Source of the DNA: Halisarca cf. caerulea
Lineage: Eukaryota > Porifera > Demospongiae > Chondrillida > Halisarcidae
Assembly (NCBI GenBank): GCA_963170055.1
Contig: CAUJGJ010000397.1
Coordinates: 5,185,001-5,247,500, forward strand
Direction: 5' to 3'
Length of the DNA stretch: 62,500 nucleotides
Below are positions 22,541 to 35,182 of the stretch, in pieces. The notes beneath the pieces were generated by a model, which worked only from the letters and a program-made list of their open reading frames with translations, was not told the origin of the DNA and did no database searches. The position numbers and the translations under genes were made by a program. Each line of letters begins with the position of its first letter. Positions within the stretch are counted from its first letter, which is position 1.

Positions 22541-24649
22541 TTACTTTTTACGAGTTTTTTGTTGCCTAGCTGATTGCAGTGGCCTGCGCTTCCTGCTAGC
22601 ATTGTCATGTGACAGTACTGGGTCCCCTTCAGTGTCTGCTAATGACATTCCAGCCCTGGGCTTTGGTACTAATGGCTTAGGGCATGTGAGATCAGCTGCC
22701 AAGGTAGAGGAACAAAATGGTCTCACTTTCTCATACAAGTACCATTGTCGCTGCGGGTCTAGGCCTTTAGGGTGAATCTCTACTGGCAGACTGTGGAATG
22801 AGCTGTGGTCGTGTGTCTTCAATACATTTACAGCAATCTCTGGGCTTTCTGAGAACTCACGAAGGAAAACCACCCCAAGATGCTGGTGATCCACACGAAA
22901 GATGTGGTACTTTGTAACGTTTTGTATTGGCATGAAAATATTACCTAAATGGTCATTCCACTTAAAAAACTTGACCAACTGCTTCCCAGTAGCATCTCGA
23001 ACTGGTTGGGCAATGTTTCCTTTGGTGACCGTTGAGCTTTGCACAACCCGAACCAAGCACTGCATAGTATCTACTCTAGTTTGCCAATACACCTTCTTGA
23101 TTAATCCAAAGAATCGATCAGGTGCAAATTTGGTATGACCTGCCAGCATGAATGATAGCTGTATTGTCCTTTGTCGCCCAGTCAATACCCTCCACAGTAT
23201 GTAGTGCACAGTAGCATTGTTCTTGTTTTGGCCTACACAATTGTCAGCGTGTAGAAGAAGTTCTTCTGCCTTCAAAGAATCCATCTCTAGGGAATGGTGG
23301 ACAAGGCTGATTGTGGTGTTGGCACCTTTGCCAACAAGATCAGCCTCATCGATCAAGTAATTGACCTGCTGGCCCATTGCTTCACATGTTACACCAAACA
23401 GTTGACATTTTCGCGCTGATAGAAAATACGCCGGTCCAGGCTGCTGTGGGTTATTTGGATAGTGCAGCTGCTGTGCAAAATCGTAACTGATGTGAATCGG
23501 GCCTGCTGTGGAACGTGAATCCTCAATACTTCCTCTATCACCTAGGCTCTCTTTACTCAACAAAATCTGCCTGTTGTAAAGATCGCGCTCTGCCTTCGCT
23601 ATACTAAGATGGGCTTCTGCTTTCTGTATTCTTTCTGTCTTCTCCTCTTCGCTTAGATGACCTGACTTGGAAATCGCTGACATTAACTGTTGACAGTCAA
23701 AGCAGAGGTCTGATGCTGGCTTCATTGTGTCCATATGTGGCAGAGTTTCCTTCCATATGCTGTAAAACTTGGATCTTCCAACAGGAGTCTGGTTCTTCTT
23801 CTCACATGCCTCTAGATATCCTCTATACACCCGACTTTTTGGCATATCTGAGGGTAAAAGCATGGCTCTATCCTTGTGATTCGGGAGATGTCCTGGCAAA
23901 GGGAGTGCATGCGTATCAGCGGTATTTTGAATAAAGTCATGCACCCATTCCACCTGTTCTGGGGGGCATGTATGCCTAGGTACACGCTTTGTATTCCCAT
24001 GAATTCTTTCCGCAACACTGTGTGTATCCACAAACTTGCTAAGGCGTTTCAGGCGATCTCTTCCAATTGTATGAAGAAATAAAAAGGTAGACTGGCAAAT
24101 TTTCATCCCATGCATGTAGAACATCGTGTATGGTCTGAATTTGCTGGGATCACCCTTGTATGAGGATGGGACTTCCTCTTTGTTCGTTCTTAAGGCATTA
24201 AGCTGACTCAAAATAACTAAATCCAGCTATTGTCTTGTCTTTTGATGGCAGTTGTTTCTGGTCAATTCCATGGTCTTTCGCAACAGCTGAACAGAACACG
24301 CTGTTTGCTGGGGTCCCAATTGACACCGACATGTTTCAGCGATGAAACACTCCACTATAGCATTCTCTTCAAGATCATCAGAGCTATTCTCAACACTTAT
24401 TATAGGATCATCATTTCGACGATCGCAATCTTCTTCGGCCGAAAAAGATTGGAAATCCTCGCCGTTCGGACTTGTGGATTCACGCTCGCTATCGCCATCG
24501 TCTTGAATTTCATCTATTCCTTGATATTCTCTCTCAACAGCATCAAATTCTTCTTCAAGCTGCTTTAAAACTTCTTCGAAAGGTACACTTACAGATCGTG
24601 CCATTGTCAGTTGCTCACCGGGATGAATCTCCTCAACCGACAACCGCAA
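22541..24649 (-). pseudogene. DUF7869-like transposase-type protein, one internal TAG
   Basis: An intronless minus-strand frame runs from ATG 24649 to the stop at 22541 (about 702 codons), interrupted only by TAG at 24227-24229. The acidic N-terminus is followed by a Cys cluster (CFIAETCRCQLGPQQTAC), and the frame continues through the stop as LDLVILSQLNAL, which fits the family. The middle part has CFDCQQL. The C-terminal half shows SYDFAQQLHYP, LHADNCVGQNKNNATVHY and LAGHTKFAPDRFFGLIK, spaced aspartates that look like an RNase H-fold catalytic set (inference). The C-terminus is basic (RKRRPLQSARQQKTRKK). I recall this as the DUF7869 family, common in sponges and corals; the name is from memory. 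Upstream sequence changes abruptly at about 24831, where it interrupts the Helitron-like gene. Confidence 0.65.
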
Positions 24650-24831
24650 GACCTCGGGAAAAGGATCGTCATGTAGGGCTTCGCACGTACTTCATGTTGG
24701 TACATGTCGTCATTCACTCGCTTGCAGCTCACGTGAGTTATGGGCTAATTACAATCCGAATTTCTTATAACGCGCGTATTTCAAAATGTTTGCGCAACCC
24801 TCGAAGGCTGGTTTTCACGTGGACGGTCACA

Positions 24832-27067
24832 AATATACATTAGCTTGTGATAACAAATGATGTCGTTTTTTTAAATTAAGTGCCCAATATGAAAATCTTG
24901 GATGAGTTGCAAATCGCCAGTATATTTGGTCATTTTTAATTTCAGCAAATCATATTAAATGTTTAAAGAAATCAGTGTAACTAATGGGATGCTCGCGATT
25001 CTTAGTGGTGGGATCACCTGTTCCATATGGAAAGAGTGTGGGAAAAGCCATTGTTGCTAGACCTTCTGTTTCGAATTCATTTAGTGGTTTTTCTGATAAT
25101 CTAGGCCATGGCAAATTGCAATCCTCATTGGTGATTATGCTTTGAATAGATTTTAATTCAGTTTGTTCTCTATGTGGTGTTGGTATAAATGATGTACAGT
25201 TGTGTTCTGATAAATCATCATCCTCCATTTCAATATCATCATCTGTGTCGTCACTGTCTGTATTTGTATCAGCGTCTGTACTATTAAATTGATTTCGAAT
25301 TGTTGCTGTAGACATATCTAACGAGTTATTTGAATTTTGTAATCATTCTGGAGGTACATTGTTTACAGGAAGTTGTTGTATCATTGCAGTGTCTATAATA
25401 ATTGACTTGTAAAAATGATTATTTTATTTCAACCATAGTAATGCATTCAGAACATGTTGTCTGCGTACTGTAAAGCCTGAGTATGTATCATTGTCACCCT
25501 TTCGTCTGAGTATAATTACAGGCAAATCTGACACACGTGGTGGTAATTTATCGAGTATTGATTGAATGTCTTGTGAGAGGTTCAAAATATGACCCTTATA
25601 CCCTCGTTGACCACCTTGTTTCTTGTATATGTACATAATAGGTGAAACACGTGCTATGAGCATTTCTTCAATTTGTGTTAAATTTTGCAGACATGGAGGC
25701 TGAGACTGGGGAATAGCATTATTAAGACTAGAATACAGCTTAGGCTCATGTTTGTCTCGGTTGCATCTAAAGCATCTATATGTTACATTGTATGTTTTTT
25801 GACGGACTGGCCATATTTCATGACAAATCTCACATTTCAGTTGTTTCCATTCATACTGTTTGTGGTGAAAATTGATCATGGGTTGGTGAGATATGATGTG
25901 TGGCAATACATGTGTCTGTACATGTCATACCTAATCAGCTGACAGCTCTAGATTTTATTCACTTTGGTTTTGTAAGTCAGGCTCATTTTGAAAATGTTGA
26001 GATTCTGAGTTTTGTACTTGTGAATGGTATTGTGATTGTGTTTCATTTGGTGCTTGTGATTGGCATGATTGTAAAAGTGTTTCACTTTGCAATGGGTATT
26101 TCGAATATGCTTATGTTAGTAATTAGTGTTGTGCTTTTTGAAATTGTGTTTGAGTAGTTGTTTGACAAGTTTGAGATATTGTTTCATATTCATTGTTTTG
26201 AATTGAGTTTTGTGAAGTTCGTACATTTTCTTCTTGTTGCATAGGTTCTACAAGTGCATGATCATGTGGTTCAACCTGCAAAGAAAGAGGAATCAGTATT
26301 GAATGAAACAACACAAGGGACCATAATTTTATATAATTTAATATTAAATTTTTACTTACATTTGTAACTTCAACTTCTTGATTGAAAGCAGAATAAGAAT
26401 GTTCTTGCTGTAACAATCGTCTTTTATTGTCCATAAGTAAATTAGTAGTCTGAGAGAATAAATCTGATTCATTTGGTCTTGAAATGTTTAGATTTGGATC
26501 TAATGTACACGTATTAACACTTCTCTTTCAAGTTCGTTTTTGACCAGTATCTGAATACGTACAGTGTGAACATGACCATTTAAAATCAAACATCCTAGTT
26601 AACTTATTGTATTTTTGTTTTGTCATACCAATGCATTCAATGTGATACCACGAATAACAGTCATCACAAGAAATAGCATTGTGATCGTCGAGAACAGAAA
26701 GTTTACAATTTGGACAGTAGTCAATTGGACCTGGGTTTACTTCTACATCACCTGAAAGTAACAGAATAATAATCAACACAATATATACTTTCCTAAGTTT
26801 TATCTTATCTTTGTGGTCGGTTTGAAATTGGCTATAACAACACGTAAGTGTTTTGGCCCTCCTTTTCGATATGAATTTGTATGGCAATAGCAATTTTCTA
26901 CTATAATGTTGAAAAACAATGAAACTGTAACGACTGGTATTGATTGACTGCCCATTTAAACGGAATAACTCATCTGCATTACGACTTGCAAGAACATAGG
27001 AGAGACTACATCCTAAAGTCAGTAGTTTTAGAGTCAAACAAAACAACAAGCCCGGTCGAAAAAACAT
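24832..27067 (-). pseudogene. Helitron-like N-terminal half with 2A-like motif and PHD finger
   Basis: Right to left: a hydrophobic N-terminal region; a 2A-like motif (LLLSGDVEVNPGP, 26726-26764); a PHD-type zinc finger (CPNC..CDDCYSWYHIEC...CSHC, about 26560-26715); a Gln-rich linker (about 25950-26430); a second Cys motif with CEIC..CFRC; the DUF6570-like block (LTQIEEMLIARVSPIM, GGQRGYKGHILNL, LPVIILRRKG, about 25430-25690); and the Helitron N-terminal motif LATMAFPTLFPYGTGDPT (about 25010-25065). After an in-frame TGA near 24953 it continues HPRFSYWALNL and stops matching at about 24831. The Rep and helicase domains are absent. Introns are likely, for example near 26280-26360. Host-gene alternatives look unlikely given the DUF6570 context. 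Confidence 0.7.
26726..26752 (-). other. 2A-like ribosome-skipping motif GDVEVNPGP
   Basis: It matches the D-V/I-E-x-N-P-G-P core with a preceding aliphatic stretch (IVLIIILLLS). In 2A peptides the ribosome skips the Gly-Pro bond, releasing the upstream chain. The codon before GDV ends in a TTTCAG|G sequence, so an alternative reading is a splice acceptor at this point that would drop the hydrophobic part. Confidence 0.6.
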
Positions 27068-27604
27068 CTTGGATACACAGATTCAAGCACGAGGTATCAC
27101 TTCAATAGGCTACGTCACAATTGTCATATGATAATAAATGACTGTGCAAATGGCCATTATCATGGCCAACTTTCAGCACCTATTGTGAAAACCCTACGCT
27201 AACAAAACGGAACATGAAAAATCGCCCCCGATCAAAGTTTCTAATTGTTTTTAAAGTCATTTTAAGGACATTTTTGGACTTGTAGTCTCAGAACCGAAGA
27301 AATCATTTAGATTTAAAGTAAGTGCCTCTTTTAGTAATCGTGTACGAAGCACCATTAGGGGCTGAGAAAGTTTTCACCTTCTTTGTGTGCTACTCTCATG
27401 CACCCTTCCAATCGGTGGGGCTAATTGTCGCATACTCTTTTGATCGAAAAGAGATCTTACATCAAAAATTTCCAATGTTGGCCTTAAATGAGCAATACCC
27501 CAATTAAGTGCGTGGGATTCTTGATCTGAGTCCGCTACCAACTGGAAGTTGCTGACGAAATTAGTAAACATCGCTTACGCTCGGTAATTACACTATATAT
27601 ATTA
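27068..27604. other. No gene seen
   Basis: Unique sequence with short ORFs only; no repeat or RNA gene recognised. Confidence 0.5.
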
Positions 27605-27887
27605 GGGGGGTGCTGGTGGCTCAGTAGGTTACCACCTTGAAGTTAAGCAGAGAGCAGAGGGCACCATCCCACCTGTGTGCCATGCATTTGGCCTTTTTTT
27701 ACCTGCACCCCCCTGCCATCAACCTGGCAATGGAAGAGAACATGACCTAATGCAGCCACCGAACAAATTCTACTTTGATTTAATGTGATTGTGTGTGTGA
27801 GTGAGGGCCTGGGGGCCTTAATAGTAGCCTCTGGCTAATGGCTCACCCAGTTTAAAAAAGAAAATATTATTATTATTATTATTATTA
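27605..27887 (+). mobile_element. Candidate tRNA-type SINE with (ATT)n tail
   Basis: It begins GGGGGGTGCTGGTGGCTCAGTAGG. TGGCTCAGTAGG at 27617-27628 fits the polymerase III A-box consensus. No clean B box was found at the expected spacing. The element ends with a pure (ATT)7-8 tail at about 27865-27887, typical of SINE 3' ends. It has no ORF. Confidence 0.5.
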
Positions 27888-28120
27888 CACACAAACACAA
27901 GTACATATAACTCATACGGATATACACACCTTATACACACACATCTACACACATTGTCACACACAACTAATGCTATAAGTATACACTCATCATGTGAACA
28001 CACACAAAATACACTGCACAAACATGAATTTACAAGGGTATATGTACACACATCATATAATACATACATACATACATACATATACACATACCACTCACAC
28101 AAGTATACACACCCCATACA

Positions 28121-28167
<47 letters not shown>

Positions 28168-28234
28168 ACACAAGCATACAAGCAAAGCACTCAACTATAC
28201 ATCACACACATACAAAACACACAAGTATACACAG

Positions 28235-28292
<58 letters not shown>

Positions 28293-28453
28293 ACACACAC
28301 ACACAAACACACACACACACCATACACACACACACACACACACACAGACACACACAAGCATACAAACAAAGCACTCAACTATACATCACACACATACAAA
28401 ACACACAATCTTACCAATTTCCTTCATGATTTAGTGTATATTCTGAACACAAA
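27888..28453. repeat. (CA)n-rich block, tandem-duplication unit 1 (left part)
   Basis: CA tracts at about 28123-28162 and 28239-28352 are separated by ACATACAAAACACACAA-type spacers. The closing spacer (ACACACAATC..ACCAATT..CCTTCATGATT..AGTGT..ATTCTGAACAC) recurs at 31342-31398, both times just before a MITE-A. Confidence 0.9.
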
Positions 28454-28684
28454 CAAGCGATTCGAGTTTAAAAAACTCGTGGGCCGCCTACGGCCCTGGA
28501 AACTCAAATCGCTTGGAAATCGTCGTTATTGACTAAAATAATACTTCAAAGAACTCTTCTGGTTGAAAAGACTCTTCGCTGATAAAATCAGGAGGAAACG
28601 AATGAATTTTACCAAAATATAGCCGAAAGATTACGTACCAACTTCGCGTCCGCCATGTTGTTGACATATATATATATATATATA

Positions 28685-30501
28685 TTTTTTTTTTTTCATT
28701 AAATTATGAATGTGTTACACAGGAAAGAAAGAAAAAAAACAGATAAACTAGGAAATAAACACTACATGATCAGACAAACAGAAAAAAAAAACAGAGAAAA
28801 CAAATAGATCAAGGGGATCCGGAACTGGAACCCAAAACAGACACACAATTGAATTTCTGAACATATACACTAATACGTTGACATAGGTGAAAAAATGATT
28901 GAGGATCATTGGTCTTTAATCTTAAACGTTTACCAATCTCCCTGAAGAAGGCAAGAGCCTTTTCCCCAAAAACACCAGATGTTTCTATGGCAATGGGGAT
29001 GAAAGCATGTGTGGGCTCCAAATCCTGATATAGCTGCATCTTCCTGTGTTCCGCCGCATTAGCCACAGAGCCCGCTCCTGAAGCAGCCAATGACTTGTAG
29101 GTTGGAGCGAAAGTGTCACAACAAGTGACGTCCCAAGCAAGCGGGCGTCCAACTTGCCATGGAATCACAGACACCCCATCCACACGTCTTCCATCTGATC
29201 TGAAAAGGCCGGGTGGTTCCAAAATGGATGGCACTTCAATAGATGAAAGGGACCTTTTGACCAAGTCATTGAGGGCAGAATGCCTTGGTAGGCGACCAGC
29301 ACTCCTCCTGCAGTGTAGACCATGGGTACCCGAAGAGTCAACATGGTCCCCACAAGAAGCACATTGGTGTGGAGAGCATAGTGGGGTTCCTAGATGGAGA
29401 CCTACTGCAATCCTCACAGTGTGGTTGTCCATCCTCAGGCCAAGGGATGACACTGGTGGAGCACTGAGCCAGGCACCAGACTCCTTCCTCTGTGAGGCCA
29501 ACAAACGACCCCTGGATGCATCATCCGCTGAGGAAAGGAGAGAGGAGACAGTGGCCTGAATGTGGGGGGTATCCCAAGCCTTTTGCTTTGGAGCATTGAA
29601 ACCTGCAGGAGGTTCTGTGTCATGTCCTTGAGACCAGACAGCAAGAGCTTCATTCTTGAAAGGGCAAGATACATTGGCCAATGATGCAGGTAAGATCCTT
29701 TGAGATACCAGGGAGGAGCCAGCAGCTGATGCTAGGAATCCAGATGAAGCCAGCATGACGAAACTCCTGATACCCAGCCCCCCTGCACTAATGGGGAGGG
29801 AAGCTTGAGACCAACTGACATCATTCAATGAAACATTGCAGATAGCTTCCAAAAGAGATCTCTGAATCTGGTCAAGGTCAGACAAGATGGGAGAGGAGAA
29901 GCAAGGGGCTGTACGGAGAACGTACAGGATCTTGGGAAGAGCAAGGGCATTTCTCAGGAGGCAAAGTGCATCATGTGAGTGAAGGAGCTTCAACCTTTCA
30001 CCCAGGAGCTCTAATGATTTCTTCTTGGAGCTGAGAACTGCCTCAATGCTCCCTGAGCCACCAATGGGAGAGCCCAGGAGGCAAGCCTCTGAGGGGTCAA
30101 CACACTGGAGATGAGGGGAAACCGAGAGAATGGATTGCTTTGTGTGTTCGTCTACGCATATGATCTCACTCTTGTGATGGTTGAGGATCAGGCCCAGTTC
30201 TTCAGCAGCCATCTCTATCTGCTGTAAGTCTTCTGACACATCATGGAGATCTCCCCCCAAGGTGCCATCATCAAGGTAGAAGATTTTAAACTCTGATCTC
30301 AAAGACCCCAGAAGGTGGTGGACTGTGAGGCTGAACAAGAGGGGGCCCAAAGGGTCACCCTGCTGTATCCCTTCGGCAGACTCGATTATGTGAGACCCAA
30401 AGAACAAGAAGGATGGATTGCTGTAAGCGGTGTACACCAGATGGTATAATCTGGGTACCTCACCCAGCACAGATTGAAGTAGCTTGTCCCTCCTTATGCA
30501 G

Positions 30502-30502
<1 letters not shown>
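28685..30502 (-). mobile_element. 5'-truncated LINE inserted in MITE-A
   Basis: On the minus strand it ends in an A-rich tail (T-run at about 28685-28696, preceded by ATGAATGTGTTACAC-type 3' UTR) that abuts TATATA. The 5' end breaks off inside the RT domain at the TA tract. A-tail plus 5' truncation is the hallmark of target-primed reverse transcription. Confidence 0.85.
28809..30470 (-). CDS. LINE RT C-terminal half with nuclease-like domain (553 residues, open)
   Basis: A continuous frame from about 30470 to 28809 with no stop. It has GIQQGDPLGPLLFSL (about 30340-30380), the catalytic FYLDDGTLGGDL (about 30260), the thumb (LLRNALALPKILYVLRTAPC, GGLGIRSFVMLASSGFLASA), a Cys/His knuckle (CASCGDHVDSSGTHGLHC, about 29310-29365), and a C-terminal DGRRVDGVSVIPW..GRPLAWDVTCCD (about 29110-29190) that looks like a PD-(D/E)XK nuclease. 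The N-terminal half of RT is missing because of 5' truncation, so there is no natural start and no activity is expected. It is the better preserved relative of 18220-20890. Confidence 0.8.
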   Translation of the reverse strand: MLGEVPRLYHLVYTAYSNPSFLFFGSHIIESAEGIQQGDPLGPLLFSLTVHHLLGSLRSEFKIFYLDDGTLGGDLHDVSEDLQQIEMAAEELGLILNHHKSEIICVDEHTKQSILSVSPHLQCVDPSEACLLGSPIGGSGSIEAVLSSKKKSLELLGERLKLLHSHDALCLLRNALALPKILYVLRTAPCFSSPILSDLDQIQRSLLEAICNVSLNDVSWSQASLPISAGGLGIRSFVMLASSGFLASAAGSSLVSQRILPASLANVSCPFKNEALAVWSQGHDTEPPAGFNAPKQKAWDTPHIQATVSSLLSSADDASRGRLLASQRKESGAWLSAPPVSSLGLRMDNHTVRIAVGLHLGTPLCSPHQCASCGDHVDSSGTHGLHCRRSAGRLPRHSALNDLVKRSLSSIEVPSILEPPGLFRSDGRRVDGVSVIPWQVGRPLAWDVTCCDTFAPTYKSLAASGAGSVANAAEHRKMQLYQDLEPTHAFIPIAIETSGVFGEKALAFFREIGKRLRLKTNDPQSFFHLCQRISVYVQKFNCVSVLGSSSGSP

Positions 30503-30566
<64 letters not shown>

Positions 30567-30633
30567 TCGTTCCAGACGCTCCGGACACTTCCGGTGAAAG
30601 TAAAAACACTATAGGACTGCCTTCCGGCGGCCC

Positions 30634-31400
<767 letters not shown>

Positions 31401-31703
31401 CAAGCGATTTGAGTTTAAAAACGCATGGACCGCCTACGGCCCTGGAAACTCAAATCGCTTGGAAATCGTCGTTATTGACTAAAATAATACTTCGAAGAAC
31501 TCTTCTGGCCGAAACGACTCTTCGCTGATAAAATCAGGAGGAAATGAATGAATTTTACCAAAATATAGCCGAAAGAGCACGTACCGACTATGCATCCGCC
31601 ATGTTGTTGACATATATATATATATATGTATAGACATCGTTCCGGACGTTCTGGACACTTCCGGTGAAAGTAAAAACAATATAGAGCCGCCTTCTGGCGG
31701 CCC
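31401..31703 (+). mobile_element. MITE-A copy 5 (complete)
   Basis: The 5' hairpin (CAAGCGATTTGAG...CTCAAATCGCTTGG) is followed by GTCGTTATTGACTAAAATAAT, an internal segment with CATCCGCCATGTTGTTGACA, a short TA tract at about 31612-31630, GACATCGTTCCGGACG, TTCCGGTGAAAGTAAAAAC, and the GCCGCCTTCTGGCGGCCC end hairpin. About 303 bp, non-coding. Confidence 0.85.
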
Positions 31704-32223
31704 AAAAAAAAGAACAATAAACAATGAGACCATAAACACACACACAGACACACACACACACACCAAACCATAGGAACATGCTCAAATAAACACACAGACA
31801 CAAGCAAACATAAACACAAGCGAACATATCTAGAAAGATACATGCAGAAATTCTTACATATACCTTCGAAAATGGTTAGCTAAAGAAATAGAGCTTTCAA
31901 CAGGCCTGAGCTTTCAACAGGCCTGAACAAACACATAAACACAATATCATACACATGTACGTGAACACATCCAAGAAAGACACAAAGAATTTCCTTTACT
32001 ATAGACCAACTTGTACTAAACTGCACAAACCACTTTGAATACATATTTAGACACTCTAAAATAGTCAAACAAAGAAACAAAGCTTTACAAGTCATCTCAC
32101 CTGTTTCCAAAGCTTTCTTAAACTTTTTCTCAAAATCCATAGAGTTCCGCAGTAACGTAAGATAAGATTTTTCGGTTTAGCCATCTATCCGTAGACGTTC
32201 TCGTCTTAAATGTTGCGTCTATA
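31704..32223. other. CA-rich tail of unit 2, then no gene
   Basis: The duplication partner of 30634-30760 lies at 31704-31845. At 31881-31925 there is a short tandem duplication of GAGCTTTCAACAGGCCTGA. No gene is seen up to the Harbinger end. Confidence 0.6.
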
Positions 32224-32378
32224 GCCGGGTTCACAATATGATGCACTGGCTTGCATCCATTAAAAGTGTCGAGTGTCAACGTAAACAACGCGCACTCACG
32301 AGCACGTAAACGTGTTCACAAAACTTCTTTGTACACGTGTGACGTTGAGACTAAAGAAGTGAACCAACGGTTTGATCG

Positions 32379-33778
32379 ATGGCGAATTCATTGGAGCAGG
32401 ACACGTGTAGCACTGACAGCAGTAATGAAGAGGACCAGGAAACTATTTATTATATCGGCCTTCTTAGAAATAGGAGGAAGAATCGCCAGAAGGGAGTGAT
32501 TAGGCAGTATTGGGTGCGGCCGATTTTCTCTCAGAGAGCACAGCAAGGAGTATTCCACCACCTGGTCCAGGAACTTCGCCTTGCTGACACAGAATACCAT
32601 TTCAGATACTTGAGGATGTCAAAAGAGATGTTTGATTACATTGTTTCCCTAGTTTCCCCCCTTATTTATCGGCGCAGCTACTTCAGTAGACACAGACTGC
32701 AAATCTCTGTAGAAGAACGAGTAGCTTTGACTCTCAGATATATAGCGACAGGTAATTCGCAAATGTCATTGGCCTTTTCTTTCAGGATGGGATAATCTAC
32801 TGTATGTGCCATCCTGAGAGAGACCTGTAGTACAATCTGGCAAGCCTTGCAGCCATTGTATTTGCAGGCACCAGCTAATTCTGCCCAATGGGAGCTGGTG
32901 AGCAGGGATTTCAATGTAATGTGGAACTTTCCTAATTGTGTGGGGGCCATGGATGGTAAACACATTGTTATCCAGGCTCCATCAAAGTCTGGTTCAGCAT
33001 TTTATAACTACAAGGGCTCACACTCTGTGGTACTGATGGCTGTGTGTGATGCACACTATCATTTTTTGCTAGTGGACATTGGAGATTCAGGTAGACACAG
33101 TGATGGTGGAGTACTTGCCCACTCAGATTTTGGAAAAGCATTGCTGGAAAGGAAGTTAGCATTTCCGGAGGATTGTGCCTTGCCAGGTACAACTTCCCCA
33201 CAACTCCCATTCACCATTGTAGCAGATAAAGCATTTCCTCTGAAACCTAATATAATGAGGCCTTATCTTGGTTGGAATCTCCCTAAAGAACAGAATGTGT
33301 TTAATTATCGTCTGAGTAGAGCATGTAGGACAATAGAGAATGCTTTTGGGATTCAAAGTGCTCGTTGGAGAATTTTCAGAGAAGACCGTTTATTGCCCAG
33401 CCTGACAGTGTTGTGCTTTTTACCAAGGCCACAATTGTTCTTTACAATTGTCTTAGAACCAAGGACTCAGCAATTTTTTGCCCACCAGGATTTGGAGATG
33501 AAGAAGACTCTGACCGCAACATTATACAAGGTGGGTGGAGGATGGAGGTTGAGTCATCCAATAGTGGTATGGCTGAGATTAGGTGTTCAGGTTCTAACCA
33601 TTTTCAACCAATTTTGATTCAACCAATTCAGCAGCAATACGGGATGCATATTGGACATACTTTAACAGCTCCAGTGGATCTGTTAGCTGGCAATTGCATC
33701 ATGTTAGAAGGACTTATTGACAGTACTGCAGCAGTGGATGTGTACTCACGCATGTTGTCTGTTGTAAGCATGTTTTAA
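32379..33778 (+). pseudogene. Outer Harbinger DDE transposase (HARBI1-like), two lesions
   Basis: The frame starts at ATG 32379. FRYLRMSKEMFDYIV is followed by TLRYIATGNSQMSLAFSFRMG, then TAA at 32793-32795 where the family has a residue before STV. The same frame continues to the catalytic blocks GAMDGKHIVIQAP (first D), VDIGDSGRHSDGGV (second D) and ACRTIENAFGI (E), about 32945-33355. Near 33380 a frameshift moves to another frame (RRPFIAQPDSVVLFTKATIVLYN...), which ends at 33778. Intact, it would cut and paste the element together with its MADF partner. One nonsense codon and one frameshift make it a pseudogene, with no introns here, unlike the inner copy. Confidence 0.88.
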
Positions 33779-35182
33779 ATTACTGGTTTATTATTATTCT
33801 ATATTTTATTTGCAAATGACAAACAAGTAATTTGAGTTAAAAACTTGTGGGGGCTGCCGCCCCACGCACTCGAATCACTTGTAAAGCATTGGAGTGTAAG
33901 TACACAGCTAAACATTCATTGAACATACTGTTTATTGTAACTGGACGATTATTTTGAAAACAATTGCCATATTTGGCAATTGTTTTCAAAACAATTCCTA
34001 TAACTCATTCCTGTATAAATTCATACTTCTCTATTACTATTATATAAATTCTCTATTGTAAGACTTTTCTTCAAATCCATATAATATATATATATATATA
34101 TACATATCGGACGAGCGTAAAGCTGGGTTCACAATATGACGATGGTGTGACCGTTTTGTTTCGTACCGTACTGATCGTGACGTTCGATGATGTTTCGTTA
34201 TGTAACCGTTCGTTCACAAAGTTTCGTAGTGTGTTCGTACGACGGCCGTGCGTATGCGTATGTCAAAATGGCCGGTGGAAGGCGACGACGGAATTTCGTG
34301 AAAAGGGCTGCTATAATACTTTGTATTGCGTTATTAGCAAGGAGAAGAAGGAATCAAAGAAAGAAAACACGAAGGAGAAGTACCTGGCTCCGACCAGTGC
34401 TCCAGCAGTGTGTGGAACAAGGTGAATTTCACAACCTCCTGCAAGAACTGCGTTTGTCCGATCGCGATGGCCATTTTAGGTATCTTCGTATGTCTAAAGA
34501 AAAATTTGACCACCTATTAGCTCAGGTTAGTAATGCAGAAGTCTGAGTTTGTTCATGGACTGTAGTTAGTTAGTGGTGTCATTGTATTATAATAGTTTTT
34601 CCGCTGTATTTAATGATACAGTGAAAGACTGCATGAGCCAGGGTATCTGTACATAATATAGGCCGTGATAGTTTGTCTGGTGGCCACACACGTCAGTGTA
34701 TATATACTTTAGATAATGACTTTATAAAACAATAACTGAATCAAATTCAAATTTTAAAGATGATGTCTCATTAACAATCTGCTATCATAATGTAGATTTC
34801 TCCCTATTTAACGCGCCGTCACTATGGCAGCCAAGTGAGAGTAGGTATCTCACCTGCAGAGAGACTGGCACTCACATTAAGGTACCTTGCTACTGGAAAT
34901 TCACAGGTAATTGAGCATACATCAGGGGCGTAGCAGCATGCCTTTCAGTGGTCAGGCCAATTATCTTTTTCTCAGTGAAATATTTAATGTTCTTTCGTAC
35001 ATCATTGCTACATGAATTTAAAATGTGCAACAAAGTGCACTGAGTAAAGCTGAACAGCTAAACAGAACAACACAACAAAATAACTACAAAAGTTTGACAA
35101 TGTATAAGTAGGTAGACTGCAACAACTAAACAAAAAAAACATTATAAACTGTTAACAGTTAAACAATCATGTATTATAACCG

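Larger units (their letters stand above)
28454..30633 (+). mobile_element. MITE-A copy 4, split by a LINE insertion
   Basis: 28454-28684 carries the 5' hairpin and internal segment up to the TA microsatellite. 30503-30633 carries the rest of the TA tract, GACATCGTTCCAGACGCTCC, CACTTCCGGTGAAAGTAAAAAC and the CTGCCTTCCGGCGGCCC end. The intact sister at 31401-31703 shows these halves joined by a short TA tract, so 28685-30502 is an insertion within TA. Confidence 0.85.

Noticed and set aside
27617..27628. A genuine tRNA gene at the A-box-like sequence
   Set aside because: No B box, anticodon stem or acceptor stem can be folded, and an ATT tail follows; a SINE is the better reading.
32224..34120. 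Treating the outer and inner Harbinger ends as one element with duplicated ends
   Set aside because: The MITE-B halves at 34120 and 47093 and the distinct TAA and ATA duplications show two independent insertions.
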